45,819 bases of DNA from Rhodospirillaceae bacterium (GTDB lineage Bacteria > Pseudomonadota > Alphaproteobacteria > Rhodospirillales > 2-02-FULL-58-16): assembly GCA_013349695.1 (NCBI GenBank), contig DUZD01000001.1:1-45819 (forward strand), given 5' to 3'. The notes beneath the pieces are model-generated. The model saw only the letters and a program-made list of their open reading frames with translations, searched no databases and was not told where the DNA came from. Positions 16,408 through 24,680 of the stretch are shown one piece after another. The first letter of the stretch is position 1. The number at the start of each line of letters is the position of its first letter. Made by a program: the position numbers and the translations under genes.

Positions 16408-17961
16408 ATGAATTTGCCGCGTTCCATCGCCACCATCGGCGGAATGACCATGATCAGCCGCGTCCTTGGCTTCGTGCGCGACATTCTGATCGCCGCCGTT
16501 CTCGGCGCCGGAATGCTCGCCGATGTCTTTTTCGTCGCTTTCAAGTTTCCCAACCTGTTCCGCCGCCTCTTCGCCGAAGGCGCCTTCAACATGGCCTTCG
16601 TGCCGATTTTTACCGGGATTCTTGAAACCGACGGCAAGGACAGGGCGCGCCTTTTCGCCGGGCAGGCTTTGAGTTTGCTCGCCTGGACGCTGCTCTGTTT
16701 CGTTGTCGCCATCGAAATCGCCATGCCTTGGGTGATGGTCGGCTTCGCGCCGGGGTTTGTTTCGGAGCCGGTTAAATTCGCTCTCGCGGTCGATCTCGCC
16801 CGCGTCACCTTCCCCTATCTTTTGCTGATATCCCTGGTTTCGCTAATGGCCGGGGTCCTCAATTCGCTCGGCCGCTTCGCGGCGGCGGCGGCGACGCCGA
16901 TCCTGTTGAACCTTTGCATGATCGGGGCCATCCTCGGGTTGGCTCGGTGGATGGAAACGCCGGCTCACGCCCTGGCCTGGGGCGTCGCCGGCGCCGGCGC
17001 CGCGCAGTTCGTTTGGCTGTTCGTCCACTGCCTCCGCGCCGGCATGCGGTTGCGCCTGGGCCGCCCGCGCCTGACACCAAAAATCAAGCTGCTGGTCAGG
17101 CGCATCCTGCCGGCGGCGGTGGGGGCGGGGATTTACCAGATCAACCTGCTGGTCGACACCATCATCGCCTCGCTGTTGCCGGCGGGCTCCATCTCATACC
17201 TGTTCTATGCCGACCGGGTGAACCAATTGCCGCTGGGCGTCGTCGGCGTCGCCGTCGGCACGGCGCTGCTGCCGCTTTTATCCAGGCAGGTGAAGGCGGG
17301 CGAGACGGGCGCCGCCATGCACAGCCAGAACCGGGCCTTGGAGGTTTCGTTCCTGCTCGCCTTGCCGGCGGCGGCGGCGCTGATGGTTATCGCCGAACCG
17401 ATCGCCGTCGTCCTCTTCCAACGCGGCGCCTTCGGCGTCCAGGAAGCCAAGGCAACCGCCGCGGCGCTGGCCGTCTACGCCACCGGGCTGCCGGCCTATG
17501 TGCTGGTCAAGACCCTGGCGCCCGGGTTTTTCGCCCGCCAGGACACAGTGACGCCGGTCAAGGTGGCGGCAATCAGCATGATCGCTAACCTGGTCCTCAA
17601 TCTCTTGTTGATGGTGCCGTTCAAGCATGTCGGCATCGCCGCCGCGACGGCGGCCTCGGCTTGGCTCAACGCCGGGCTGCTGGCGCTGATCCTAAAAAAA
17701 AGGGGGCTTTTGCGGACCGATCGGCGCCTCCGGGAAAGGTTGCCGCGGACGCTCGCCGCCGCCGCCGGCATGGCGGCTGTCCTGGTGCTGGGCCAATGGG
17801 CTCTCGCCGGCGCCTTGAGCGGCGGCGAAGCCGGACGGATCGCCGCCCTGGCGGCGCTGGTGGCGTTGGGGCTGGTCGTTTTCGGCCTTTTGGCGCAACT
17901 TGCCGGCGCCGCCACCCTGGCGGACTTCAAGAGCCTGCTCGGCGGCAAGAAGGCGGCTTGA
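16408..17961 (+). CDS. murJ: Lipid II flippase MurJ (MviN)
   Basis: MurJ flips the peptidoglycan precursor lipid II across the inner membrane. The 517-residue product is highly hydrophobic with about fourteen transmembrane segments. It has the MviN signature near the start: ATIGGMTMISRVLGFVRDIL and DVFFVAFKFPNLFRRLFAEG, followed by FNMAFVPIF. Later segments such as YQINLLVDTIIASLLPAGSI and SYLFYADRVNQLPLGVVGVA are also typical, and the membrane arginines of the central cavity appear retained. The ATG at 16408 starts directly at the conserved N-terminus. It lies about 95 bases after glnD and 58 before trpS. Confidence 0.95.
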   Translation: MNLPRSIATIGGMTMISRVLGFVRDILIAAVLGAGMLADVFFVAFKFPNLFRRLFAEGAFNMAFVPIFTGILETDGKDRARLFAGQALSLLAWTLLCFVVAIEIAMPWVMVGFAPGFVSEPVKFALAVDLARVTFPYLLLISLVSLMAGVLNSLGRFAAAAATPILLNLCMIGAILGLARWMETPAHALAWGVAGAGAAQFVWLFVHCLRAGMRLRLGRPRLTPKIKLLVRRILPAAVGAGIYQINLLVDTIIASLLPAGSISYLFYADRVNQLPLGVVGVAVGTALLPLLSRQVKAGETGAAMHSQNRALEVSFLLALPAAAALMVIAEPIAVVLFQRGAFGVQEAKATAAALAVYATGLPAYVLVKTLAPGFFARQDTVTPVKVAAISMIANLVLNLLLMVPFKHVGIAAATAASAWLNAGLLALILKKRGLLRTDRRLRERLPRTLAAAAGMAAVLVLGQWALAGALSGGEAGRIAALAALVALGLVVFGLLAQLAGAATLADFKSLLGGKKAA

Positions 17962-18019
17962 CCAAGTGACTAGAAGCCCATAAAACCGCCGCTTTCACAT
18001 GTCATGGACGAGCCGGAGC

Positions 18020-19018
18020 ATGAAACGCATCTTCTCGGGCGTGCAGCCAACGGGAAATCTGCACCTCGGAAATTATCTCGGCGCCATACGCAACTGGGTG
18101 AAACTGCAAGACGAATTCGACTGTCTTTACTGTATTGTCGATTTGCACGCGGTGACGGTTTGGCGGAAGCCCGAGGAACTGACCGCCAACACCCGCGAGG
18201 TCGCCGCCGGGTTGTTGGCCGCCGGACTTGATGGCAAGCGCAACATCATCTTTAACCAGAGCCAGGTTCCGGGACATTCGGAACTGGCTTGGATATTCAA
18301 CTGCGTGGCCCGCTTGGGTTGGCTCAACCGGATGACCCAATTCAAGGAAAAGGCCGGCAAGAACAAGGAAAACGCTTCCGTCGGCCTGTTTGCCTATCCC
18401 AATCTGATGGCCGCCGACATCCTCCTTTACAAAGCCACCCATGTGCCTGTTGGCGAGGATCAGAAACAGCATCTGGAACTCGCCCGCGACATCGCCCAGA
18501 AGTTCAACAACGATTTCGGCGTCGATTTTTTCCCGGAAGTGGAACCGCTGATTTTCGGCACCGCGACGCGAGTCATGAGCTTGCGCGACGGGACGAAAAA
18601 AATGAGCAAGTCCGACCCGTCGGACTATTCCCGCATCAACATGACCGATAACGCCGACGCCATCGCCAAGAAAATCCGCAAAGCCAAAACCGATCCCCAA
18701 AGCCTGCCCGCGAACGTCGAGAAATTCGATGCCCGTCCCGAGGCGGCCAACCTCATGGGCCTTTACGCGGCCTTGTCGGAAACGTCCATCGAAGACGTTT
18801 GCAACCGTTTCGGCGGCGGAGAGTTCTCCGCGTTCAAAAAGCAGCTGGCGGATTTGGCGGTCGCCAAACTCGTTCCCATCGGGGAGCGGATGAGACGGCT
18901 CATGGAAGACCCGGCGGAGGTCGATAGAGTGCTCGCCCAGGGAGGCCGGCGGGCGCGCCAACTGGCCGAGCCGACACTGAAGGAAATCCAGGATGTTGTC
19001 GGTTTCCTCCGTCCTTGA
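18020..19018 (+). CDS. trpS: Tryptophanyl-tRNA synthetase
   Basis: TrpS charges tRNA(Trp) with tryptophan. The 332-residue class Ic synthetase has the HIGH-like motif in SGVQPTGNLHLGNYLGAI (about 5-22) and the KMSKS motif in TKKMSKSDPSDYS (about 195). AYPNLMAADILLYKA and VPVGEDQKQHLELARD are the tryptophan pocket and ATP-side segments. The ATG at 18020 starts right at the conserved MKRIFSGVQPTG; an in-frame ATG at 17999 would add seven residues and is less likely. GGAGC six bases upstream may serve as ribosome-binding site. Confidence 0.97.
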   Translation: MKRIFSGVQPTGNLHLGNYLGAIRNWVKLQDEFDCLYCIVDLHAVTVWRKPEELTANTREVAAGLLAAGLDGKRNIIFNQSQVPGHSELAWIFNCVARLGWLNRMTQFKEKAGKNKENASVGLFAYPNLMAADILLYKATHVPVGEDQKQHLELARDIAQKFNNDFGVDFFPEVEPLIFGTATRVMSLRDGTKKMSKSDPSDYSRINMTDNADAIAKKIRKAKTDPQSLPANVEKFDARPEAANLMGLYAALSETSIEDVCNRFGGGEFSAFKKQLADLAVAKLVPIGERMRRLMEDPAEVDRVLAQGGRRARQLAEPTLKEIQDVVGFLRP

Positions 19019-19104
19019 TCTTTGCCGGTTTTAGCCCCATTTTGATTCCAGACATTAGATCAAGCCGCTGCTCGCCAAATGACCCGATAGGGATGAGGTA
19101 AAAG

Positions 19105-19659
19105 ATGTTTATTCAGACCGAAAGCACCCCCAATCCGGCAACTCTGAAATTTCTCCCCGGCGGCCAAGTCTTGGAAAAGGGTTCGGCCAATTTCGCGGAC
19201 CCGGAGGCGGCGCGGCGTTCGCCTCTGGCCGAGCGGCTGTTTCAGACCGCGGGGGTGGTAAATGTTTTCCTGGGATCCGATTTCATCACCGTGACAAAAA
19301 CCGACGAAAAGGACTGGGATGTTCTTAAGCCTTTGATCCTGGAGGCCATCATGGAGCATTTCACGGCGGGAAAACCGGTCATGGTGGCGCATACCGCCGG
19401 GGAAAGCGGCGATGGCAGCGATTCCGGCGGCGCCATCGAAACCCAGATCAAAGAGCTTCTGGACACCCGGGTGCGGCCGGCGGTGGCCCAGGACGGCGGC
19501 GACATCGTTTTCAGGGAATTCAAGGACGGCGTCGTCTATTTGGAAATGTTTGGCGCCTGCTCCGGCTGCCCCAGTTCGGCAATGACCCTGAAAGACGGCA
19601 TCGAGAACCTGCTCAAACACTATATCCCGGAGGTCACGGAAGTCCGGGCCTTGGAATAA
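19105..19659 (+). CDS. NfuA-like iron-sulfur cluster scaffold/carrier
   Basis: The 184-residue protein has two domains. The N-terminal Nfu_N domain (about 1-90) begins MFIQTESTPNPATLKFLPGG. The C-terminal NifU-like domain (about 108-184) contains the cluster-binding CxxC in GACSGCPSSAMTLKDGIENL. Proteins of this shape carry [4Fe-4S] clusters to target enzymes such as MiaB or lipoyl synthase. The usual alphaproteobacterial order puts nfu near trpS and tsaB. Here nfuA and tsaB are split by a MITE and three cell-wall genes. The ATG at 19105 has GATGAGG upstream as a plausible ribosome-binding site. Confidence 0.93.
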   Translation: MFIQTESTPNPATLKFLPGGQVLEKGSANFADPEAARRSPLAERLFQTAGVVNVFLGSDFITVTKTDEKDWDVLKPLILEAIMEHFTAGKPVMVAHTAGESGDGSDSGGAIETQIKELLDTRVRPAVAQDGGDIVFREFKDGVVYLEMFGACSGCPSSAMTLKDGIENLLKHYIPEVTEVRALE

Positions 19660-19837
19660 TTCGCCAAGCCACATTTTTTGGCGGCCGGTTTTGATGGCCG
19701 ATATCGATCTCCGATTATTTGTCTGGCGGGTTCATTCGGGCCGCGGAAGTCCCCTATTTTCTCTTCTGTTCACATGATGAACGCCGGAAAATTTCCCTTC
19801 GTTCTTGCCTGAATTTTTTTGTTTTGGCTTTAATTTT
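19660..19837. other. Intergenic region after nfuA
   Basis: It becomes progressively AT-rich toward the MITE. A weak inverted repeat CGCCAA...TTGGCG lies just after the nfuA stop (about 19663-19683) with Ts in its loop, not a convincing terminator. No open frame with recognisable protein content is seen. Confidence 0.5.
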
Positions 19838-19975
19838 GGCTATGTCACTCTAACTGTGTTGTTAATATTTTCAAATCAAGATATTGTTATTGACTCCTTT
19901 GTTTGGAGGCGATACTACGCTAGATGTTGGGGGCTGGCAGCTATCAACAATTTAATGTGACATAGCCTTAATTTT
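19830..19975. mobile_element. 130-bp AT-rich MITE with 8-bp target site duplication
   Basis: The inner element (19838-19967) has terminal inverted repeats starting GGCTATGTCAC and ending GTGACATAGCC, which match perfectly over 11 bp and imperfectly further in. It is flanked on both sides by the identical octamer TTAATTTT (19830-19837 and 19968-19975), a clean target duplication. Base composition is far more AT-rich than the host. Eight-base duplications and GGC ends fit the ISL3 or IS1595 families, but no related transposase is present to decide. It is too short to encode anything. Confidence 0.85.
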
Positions 19976-20209
19976 TGCCAAAGCTTTAAAAAAATCGGCT
20001 GGCACTTCCGTTTGAAATCGATTAATTAAGATCCCGGTTAAGCCGGCTCAAGGTTCCATAGTGATGTTCGCTGCTCGAAGTTGAAAAAAACTTCTCGAGG
20101 GGGAGAAGGTATTGTCTGGGGACGGCAGGAAAGACTTTTCCGAGTTTCCGGGTCCGCAACGTCAAGACGAGCAAATTGGTTTCCGCTCTCATATGGGCCT
20201 CCGGAGACG

Positions 20210-21193
20210 ATGAAGTTTGAACACGGTGCCGTGGGCTTGGTATTGGCCCTTGTGGTTGCGCTTGTGGGCATGACCCTTTTTCACCCACCCGCCGGGATGA
20301 CGGCGGCGCCGGTTGCGAAACCAGGCTTGCCTGGTCCCGCGGCTTCCCCGGCCGGGAAAGCCGCGCCGCTGGATTGGCGGCCGGCGGACGGCTTTTTTGC
20401 CAGTCCGAGCACCAGCAAGCTCACCGATGTTTTCCACAGCCTGGGCTACGATTTTGATCGGATTCGTTCCGGCGAGGGCCGAGTGCCGCGTCTGTTTTTG
20501 GCCGCCCTGCCCGCCGATATGGTCGATATCCGCGAAAGCAAGGTCCGCAAGTCCCTATTTTTCCGGGCCCTGCTGCCTTTGGTCCTGCAAGCCAACGAAG
20601 AGCTTCTCGCCGACCGGCGCCGCCTCTGGCACATACGTTACCGCCTCCTTTTGGGCGAGCACCTGAAAGCCGCCGAGCGTCTTTGGCTGGCCATGATGAG
20701 CGAGCGCTATGGCGTCGAACGGGACGATGTCGACGCCTTGCTGAGACGCGTCGACATCATTCCACCGTCCCTCGCCCTGGCGCAAGCCGCCGAGGAAAGC
20801 GGCTGGGGAACGTCGCGTTTCGCGCGCGAGGGCAACGCCGTATACGGCCAGTGGACCACCGCTGAACGCAAAGGCCTGATACCGCGCCGGCGTGACAAAG
20901 GCACGACCCATAAAATCAAGTCTTTCACGACCCTCTTCGATTCGGTTAGATCTTACGCCCGCAACCTCAACACCCACCGTTCCTACCGGGGATTCCGCAA
21001 GTCGCGGGCCCGGCTCAGGCGCCAAGGCGCCCCCATCGACGGCATCCTTCTGGCCGGACAACTGATTCGCTATTCGGCGCGGCAAATGGCGTACGTGGAA
21101 ACCATCCGCGGCCTCATCAAAGCCAACAACCTGCACCGCCTGGACGATAGCCGTCTGCGCGTCATCAAGCCGGATCGTAAGACTTTGATCTGA
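20210..21193 (+). CDS. Exported Bax-like glucosaminidase (GH73-type)
   Basis: The 327-residue protein has an N-terminal hydrophobic segment (about 7-25, AVGLVLALVVALVGMTLF), then a proline/alanine-rich linker, suggesting a membrane-anchored or secreted protein. The C-terminal part matches the Bax/mannosyl-glycoprotein endo-beta-N-acetylglucosaminidase-like domain: PPSLALAQAAEESGWGTSRF with the catalytic glutamate, GNAVYGQWTT, KIKSFTTLFDSVRSYARNLN. Such enzymes cut the glycan strands of peptidoglycan. GGAG six bases before the ATG at 20210 decides the start; the frame is open upstream but without homology. Two more cell-wall genes follow on the opposite strand. Confidence 0.85.
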   Translation: MKFEHGAVGLVLALVVALVGMTLFHPPAGMTAAPVAKPGLPGPAASPAGKAAPLDWRPADGFFASPSTSKLTDVFHSLGYDFDRIRSGEGRVPRLFLAALPADMVDIRESKVRKSLFFRALLPLVLQANEELLADRRRLWHIRYRLLLGEHLKAAERLWLAMMSERYGVERDDVDALLRRVDIIPPSLALAQAAEESGWGTSRFAREGNAVYGQWTTAERKGLIPRRRDKGTTHKIKSFTTLFDSVRSYARNLNTHRSYRGFRKSRARLRRQGAPIDGILLAGQLIRYSARQMAYVETIRGLIKANNLHRLDDSRLRVIKPDRKTLI

Positions 21194-21226
21194 TGGCCTT
21201 TCCAATCCAGATGAGTGGAGAATGCT

Positions 21227-22255
21227 CTATCTGGCCGAAAAATAAAACTGACGGCCCAGCCAGCGCCAACGGCCATCGGCCGCCAGCAAGGTGCAATTGA
21301 GGCGCGTCCGTCCTTTGGGCAAGGGTTCTCCCAGGCGCACCTCGACACGGGTATCGGCCAGGCGGATCACCCGCACCTTGCCTTCGTGCGAGGAGAAACA
21401 GTTGAGCCGCTCCAGGCCCTTGATGCCGCCAGTAACCGTAAAACCGACGGCTGGCGGGTTGTTGCCGGTGATCAGGGGATCGGGAGGGGTCACCTCGGTG
21501 ACCGTCAGCGGCAGCGCGTTCGCGGCCAAGCGGAAGCGGCTAAGAGCACCGTATTTTTCGCTCATCGAAAAACGCGGCAGGAAGTAAAGATCGCCGTCGC
21601 CGCCGATGACCCCGGAATGCTGGCCGAAAGCGGCGCTGAAACCGTCCTCCATGATCAGTTTTCTCACCGCCAGGCTGGTTTCGCCGTAAGGATAAGCGAA
21701 GAGCTCGGGTTTGCTTCCCAGCTTCTCCACAAACCGCTGGGTGGCTTCGGCAAGTTCGCGCCGATTGCTTCCGGCCGCCGCCGCCAGCATGTGCGGATGC
21801 GATGCCATGTGGTGGCCTATGGTGACACCGGCATCGGCCATCTCGCGGATTTGCCGCCAGTTCATGTAGCTTTTGAGTCCCAGGTCGACGGCTTCGGTGC
21901 CGACGAACAGGGTAAAGGGGAAACCGGCCTCTTTCAGCCTTGGCCAAGCCACCGTATAAACGGAAAGATAAGCGTCGTCGGCCGAGATGCCGACGGTGCG
22001 CTCGGGCAGGGACGCGCCCCGACGCATGGCGTCGACGATATCGGGCAGCGAAAGGACGTTATAAGCGCCGCTTTCGAGTTCTTTGAGATGGGCCTCGAAC
22101 TGCTCGATGGTGATGTTGGTGGAGGTAAAACCGGTTTCCCCGAAGCGGTGGTACTGGAACACCACCGCCGAGGCATCGGCCATGGCCGGCGGCGCCACCG
22201 CCGTAAAAATGGCCAGTGCGTAAAGGGCGAGCCGTATTTTCCGGCGGCGAAACAT
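21227..22255 (-). CDS. Exported polysaccharide deacetylase (NodB-like)
   Basis: The 342-residue product has a signal peptide (FRRRKIRLALYALAIFTAV ending AMADA). A NodB-type carbohydrate esterase 4 domain follows. Motif 1 is atypical but keeps two aspartates (VGISADDAYLSV). Motif 2 is HHMASHP with the two zinc histidines. FAYPYGETS carries the conserved proline/tyrosine pair. These enzymes remove N- or O-acetyl groups from peptidoglycan or surface glycans. The last 100 residues (from about 240) are a beta-rich region of unknown role. An alternative ATG 15 codons upstream (22300) would bury the signal peptide. Start 22255 is preferred. Confidence 0.85.
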   Translation of the reverse strand: MFRRRKIRLALYALAIFTAVAPPAMADASAVVFQYHRFGETGFTSTNITIEQFEAHLKELESGAYNVLSLPDIVDAMRRGASLPERTVGISADDAYLSVYTVAWPRLKEAGFPFTLFVGTEAVDLGLKSYMNWRQIREMADAGVTIGHHMASHPHMLAAAAGSNRRELAEATQRFVEKLGSKPELFAYPYGETSLAVRKLIMEDGFSAAFGQHSGVIGGDGDLYFLPRFSMSEKYGALSRFRLAANALPLTVTEVTPPDPLITGNNPPAVGFTVTGGIKGLERLNCFSSHEGKVRVIRLADTRVEVRLGEPLPKGRTRLNCTLLAADGRWRWLGRQFYFSAR

Positions 22256-22377
22256 GGCGAAGCAATGTCCGGTCTTGTTAGCGCAAAAGATTTTTCCCAC
22301 TTATTTGAGCGAGGTACAAGTGCGATGCCCACAAACAATATCTTTTAAACCCCCAGCATTAGAGGCCAAACAGGCTC

Positions 22378-22929
22378 TTACATCATTCCTTCCGGCAACG
22401 CGGAATCGCCGAGCACGGGGTAGCGGTGGCTGTCGAACAATTGGTAATGCCACCATTCAAGGCGGTAGAAATCCCAACCGGCGGACCTCATCAAGCCGAG
22501 GAGAAGAGTCCGGTTGCCCTGGGCTTGCGCCGAGACGCACGAGTTGCCGTGATGGGAGAAAGCCGTGAAGGCATCGAAGCCGGTGCCCATCTCCAGTTCC
22601 CGACCCGAAAAATCGGTCAGGGTCAAATCGACGGCGACCCCGCGCGAGTGCGGCGAACCGCCGCGCGGATCCGCCAGGAACTCCGGATCTGGTCTGTGAT
22701 TCCACAAAATCCACTGCGCTTCCGAAGGCCGGAAAGCATCGAAAATCTTCAATTTCAGACCCCGCGCCGCCACCAAATCGACGGCACGCCCGAGCAGCCG
22801 TTCGGCGTCGGCGTGGAGATAACATGCCGGCCGCCGGTAGACGGACCGGCCGGTGAAATTGTTATCGCCGCCATAAACGAGGTCGAGCAAAACACCATGG
22901 CTTTGCGCGGTGATTTCGACAAGGGACAT
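22378..22929 (-). CDS. D-alanyl-D-alanine dipeptidase (VanX/DdpX family)
   Basis: The 183-residue protein belongs to the M15D zinc dipeptidases, which hydrolyse D-Ala-D-Ala. All catalytic elements are visible: FDAFRPSEAQ with the transition-state arginine, SPHSRGVAVDLTL with the zinc histidine and aspartate (SxHxxGxAxD), and RLEWWHYQL with catalytic glutamate and third zinc ligand (ExxWH). No signal peptide is seen, so it is probably cytoplasmic. It may recycle D-Ala-D-Ala rather than confer vancomycin resistance, since no van regulators are nearby. It sits 123 bases from the polysaccharide deacetylase on the same strand. Confidence 0.93.
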   Translation of the reverse strand: MSLVEITAQSHGVLLDLVYGGDNNFTGRSVYRRPACYLHADAERLLGRAVDLVAARGLKLKIFDAFRPSEAQWILWNHRPDPEFLADPRGGSPHSRGVAVDLTLTDFSGRELEMGTGFDAFTAFSHHGNSCVSAQAQGNRTLLLGLMRSAGWDFYRLEWWHYQLFDSHRYPVLGDSALPEGMM

Positions 22930-23040
22930 GGGGAAAACCCGAGCAAGGTTTCAACAGGTTTTTGCGCCACCGGCGGCGCGGGGCAGTATAACCCGTGGAA
23001 AAAAAGCCGGAAGTGGTGAAGTAGTGTGTGCTAGGCGTAA

Positions 23041-23724
23041 ATGAAGATTCTTGCCCTCGATACGGCGGTTTCGGCTTGTTCGGTGGCTTTGTGGCGGGAT
23101 GGCGGCGTCCGCGCAAGGCGCTACGAATTGATTGAACGCGGCCACGCGGAAGCCCTGATGCCAATGGTGGAAGACGTTCTCGCCGCCGCCGGGGAACGGA
23201 TTCTCGGTCTTGACCTGCTCGCCGTCACCATTGGCCCGGGGGCGTTCACGGGGCTGCGAATCGGCTTGGCGGCGGCGCGGGGCATGGCCTTGGCTTCGGC
23301 GCTGCCGTGTCTCGGCGTCACCACCCTGGAGGCGGTGGCTTACGGAATCCCCGAAGCGGAAAGGAAGGCAAGGACGGTCCTGGTGGCTTTGAACTCGAAA
23401 ACAGAGATTATCTTTGCCCAGCTTTTCTTGGCCGACCTCGAACCCTTGTCGCCGCCACTGGCGTTGGCCGCCGACGGCCTGGCCCGGGACATTCCACGTT
23501 CGCCGCTGTTGATCGCCGGCGATGCCGCCGGGCTGGCGGCTCAAAGGCTGACCGAATCCGGCATCGAAACGGCTCTCAGCTCCGCTCCCGCTCTTCCCGA
23601 CGCAGCCGTGGTGGCGGCCATCGCCGCCCGCCGCTGGCGTCCGGGACAGGCGCTGCCGCCGCCGTCTCCCTTGTACTTGCGGCGGCCGGCCGCCATCCCG
23701 GCGAAGAACGGCGGCCGGCGATGA
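23041..23724 (+). CDS. tsaB: tRNA threonylcarbamoyladenosine biosynthesis protein TsaB
   Basis: TsaB is the partner of TsaD in making t6A at position 37 of ANN-decoding tRNAs. The 227-residue protein starts MKILALDTAVSACSVALW, the ASKHA-fold phosphate-1 motif. It carries the family hallmark VTIGPGAFTGLRIGLAAARG (about 62-80) and LDLLAV just before. Its length is typical. The stop overlaps the ATG of the following rimI stub (ATGA), the usual tsaB-rimI junction in this group. The dipeptidase gene is divergent, with its start 112 bases away. Confidence 0.94.
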   Translation: MKILALDTAVSACSVALWRDGGVRARRYELIERGHAEALMPMVEDVLAAAGERILGLDLLAVTIGPGAFTGLRIGLAAARGMALASALPCLGVTTLEAVAYGIPEAERKARTVLVALNSKTEIIFAQLFLADLEPLSPPLALAADGLARDIPRSPLLIAGDAAGLAAQRLTESGIETALSSAPALPDAAVVAAIAARRWRPGQALPPPSPLYLRRPAAIPAKNGGRR

Positions 23725-23864
23725 CGTCGTTTAGCGTCGTTTCGTGTTCCAAGGCCCATGCCGAGGTCGTTGCGGCTCTCGCCACAATCGGAGCGCATCC
23801 CGAAGGCGCCCCGAAACCGGCGTTCGCCGCCGGCGGTTATTGCTTACGGATCAACAGGCGGTGA
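23721..23864 (+). pseudogene. Truncated rimI (ribosomal S18 alanine N-acetyltransferase) stub
   Basis: The reading frame overlaps the tsaB stop by four bases, exactly where rimI normally begins, and encodes MTSFSVVSCSKAHAEVVAAL, a plausible RimI N-terminus. After about 25 residues GNAT similarity is lost and the frame stops at 23864, for 47 residues in all. The acetyl-CoA-binding and catalytic parts are absent. The convergent TusA-like gene ends within this stub, so its arrival, or a deletion beside it, may have removed the rest. Identification rests on position and a short N-terminal match. Confidence 0.55.
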
Positions 23865-24112
23865 ACCGATTGCTTTCCTTTCGCCGGATCCTCCGGCTCC
23901 AGGCTCAACACCTTGTGACCGTGCTCGCGCACCGAACGGGGGACGTTTTCCAAGGGTTCGGCGCCTTTGAGACGCACCTCGGCGACTTGTCCCGGAGACA
24001 TCCGTTGCAGCAAAAGTTTTGTTTTGACGAACGTCAGGGGACAGACCTCCGAGGTTATATCAAGAGAATAGTCGATCTCATCAACCTTATTGTTCCCGGG
24101 TGTTTTTTTCAC
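23837..24112 (-). CDS. TusA/SirA-like sulfur-carrier protein
   Basis: This 91-residue protein fits the TusA family of small sulfur carriers: SLDITSEVCPLTFVKTKLLL holds the persulfide cysteine in a CPxTxVKTK variant common in alphaproteobacteria, followed by QVAEVRLKGAEPLENVPRSV and the GHKVLSLEP strand. The first ten residues are lysine-rich and unconserved. TusA-like proteins pass sulfur to tRNA thiolation, molybdenum cofactor or dissimilatory sulfur pathways; none of those partners is nearby. It lies on the minus strand within an otherwise plus-strand block, overlapping the rimI stub by 28 bases, and looks inserted. Confidence 0.85.
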   Translation of the reverse strand: MKKTPGNNKVDEIDYSLDITSEVCPLTFVKTKLLLQRMSPGQVAEVRLKGAEPLENVPRSVREHGHKVLSLEPEDPAKGKQSVHRLLIRKQ

Positions 24113-24186
24113 GTGAAGTTCTTGCTTATGTTGGAAATGTTAATTATATAGTATTCCTTCATAAAAAAAGATGGAAAGAATTTTGG

Positions 24187-24609
24187 ATGAGCGATAAACC
24201 CAGTGTTAGTGAATTGATGGAATTGACAACCGAGATCGTCGCCGCTCACGCTGGCAACAACTCGGTGGCGATTGGCGATCTGCCCCAATTGATTCAAGAC
24301 GTTTACAAGACTTTGCTGGCGGTTGGAACCGCTCCGGCGGTGCCTGAACGTCCGCGCCCCGCCGTTTCGATCAAGAAGTCGATTTTCCCCGATTACCTCG
24401 TTTGTCTTGAGGACGGCAAGAAGCTGAAAATGCTCAAGCGGCATCTCAAGACATCTTATAACATGACTCCCGAGGAATACCGGGAGCGTTGGGGGTTGTT
24501 GCCGGACTATCCGATGGTGGCGCCCAACTACGCCAAACATCGCAGCAATTTGGCCAAGAAAATCGGTCTGGGTACCAAGCCCCGCAAGCGGCGCCGCAAG
24601 ACGCGTTAA
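24187..24609 (+). CDS. MucR/Ros-family transcriptional regulator
   Basis: MucR proteins are small zinc-finger-like DNA-binding regulators of alphaproteobacteria that silence or tune many genes by binding AT-rich sites. The 140-residue product has the family N-terminus (SVSELMELTTEIVAAHAGNN), then the DNA-binding core YLVCLEDGKKLKMLKRHLKT with YNMTPEEYRERWGLLPDYPM. The first cysteine of the finger is kept and the second position is aspartate (CLEDG), as in MucR rather than Ros. The tail is strongly basic (KPRKRRRKTR). The ATG at 24187 begins the conserved part. It stands just before fur. Confidence 0.93.
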   Translation: MSDKPSVSELMELTTEIVAAHAGNNSVAIGDLPQLIQDVYKTLLAVGTAPAVPERPRPAVSIKKSIFPDYLVCLEDGKKLKMLKRHLKTSYNMTPEEYRERWGLLPDYPMVAPNYAKHRSNLAKKIGLGTKPRKRRRKTR

Positions 24610-24636
24610 CTTTGTTGCTGGCCATTTGCCGGGATT

Positions 24637-24657
24637 AACGGGCCTTTGCCGCCCGTT
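24637..24657. other. Hairpin between mucR and fur
   Basis: AACGGGC (24637-24643) and GCCCGTT (24651-24657) form a perfect 7-bp stem with a 7-base loop. No T tract follows, so it is a weak candidate for termination or an operator. Confidence 0.3.
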
Positions 24658-24680
24658 CCATCTGGAACCGTAAAGTAATC

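Noticed and set aside
19660..20209. Possible small RNA gene or toxin-antitoxin pair in the AT-rich gap
   Set aside because: The AT content is explained by the MITE with its target duplication. No small frames with ribosome-binding sites are seen.
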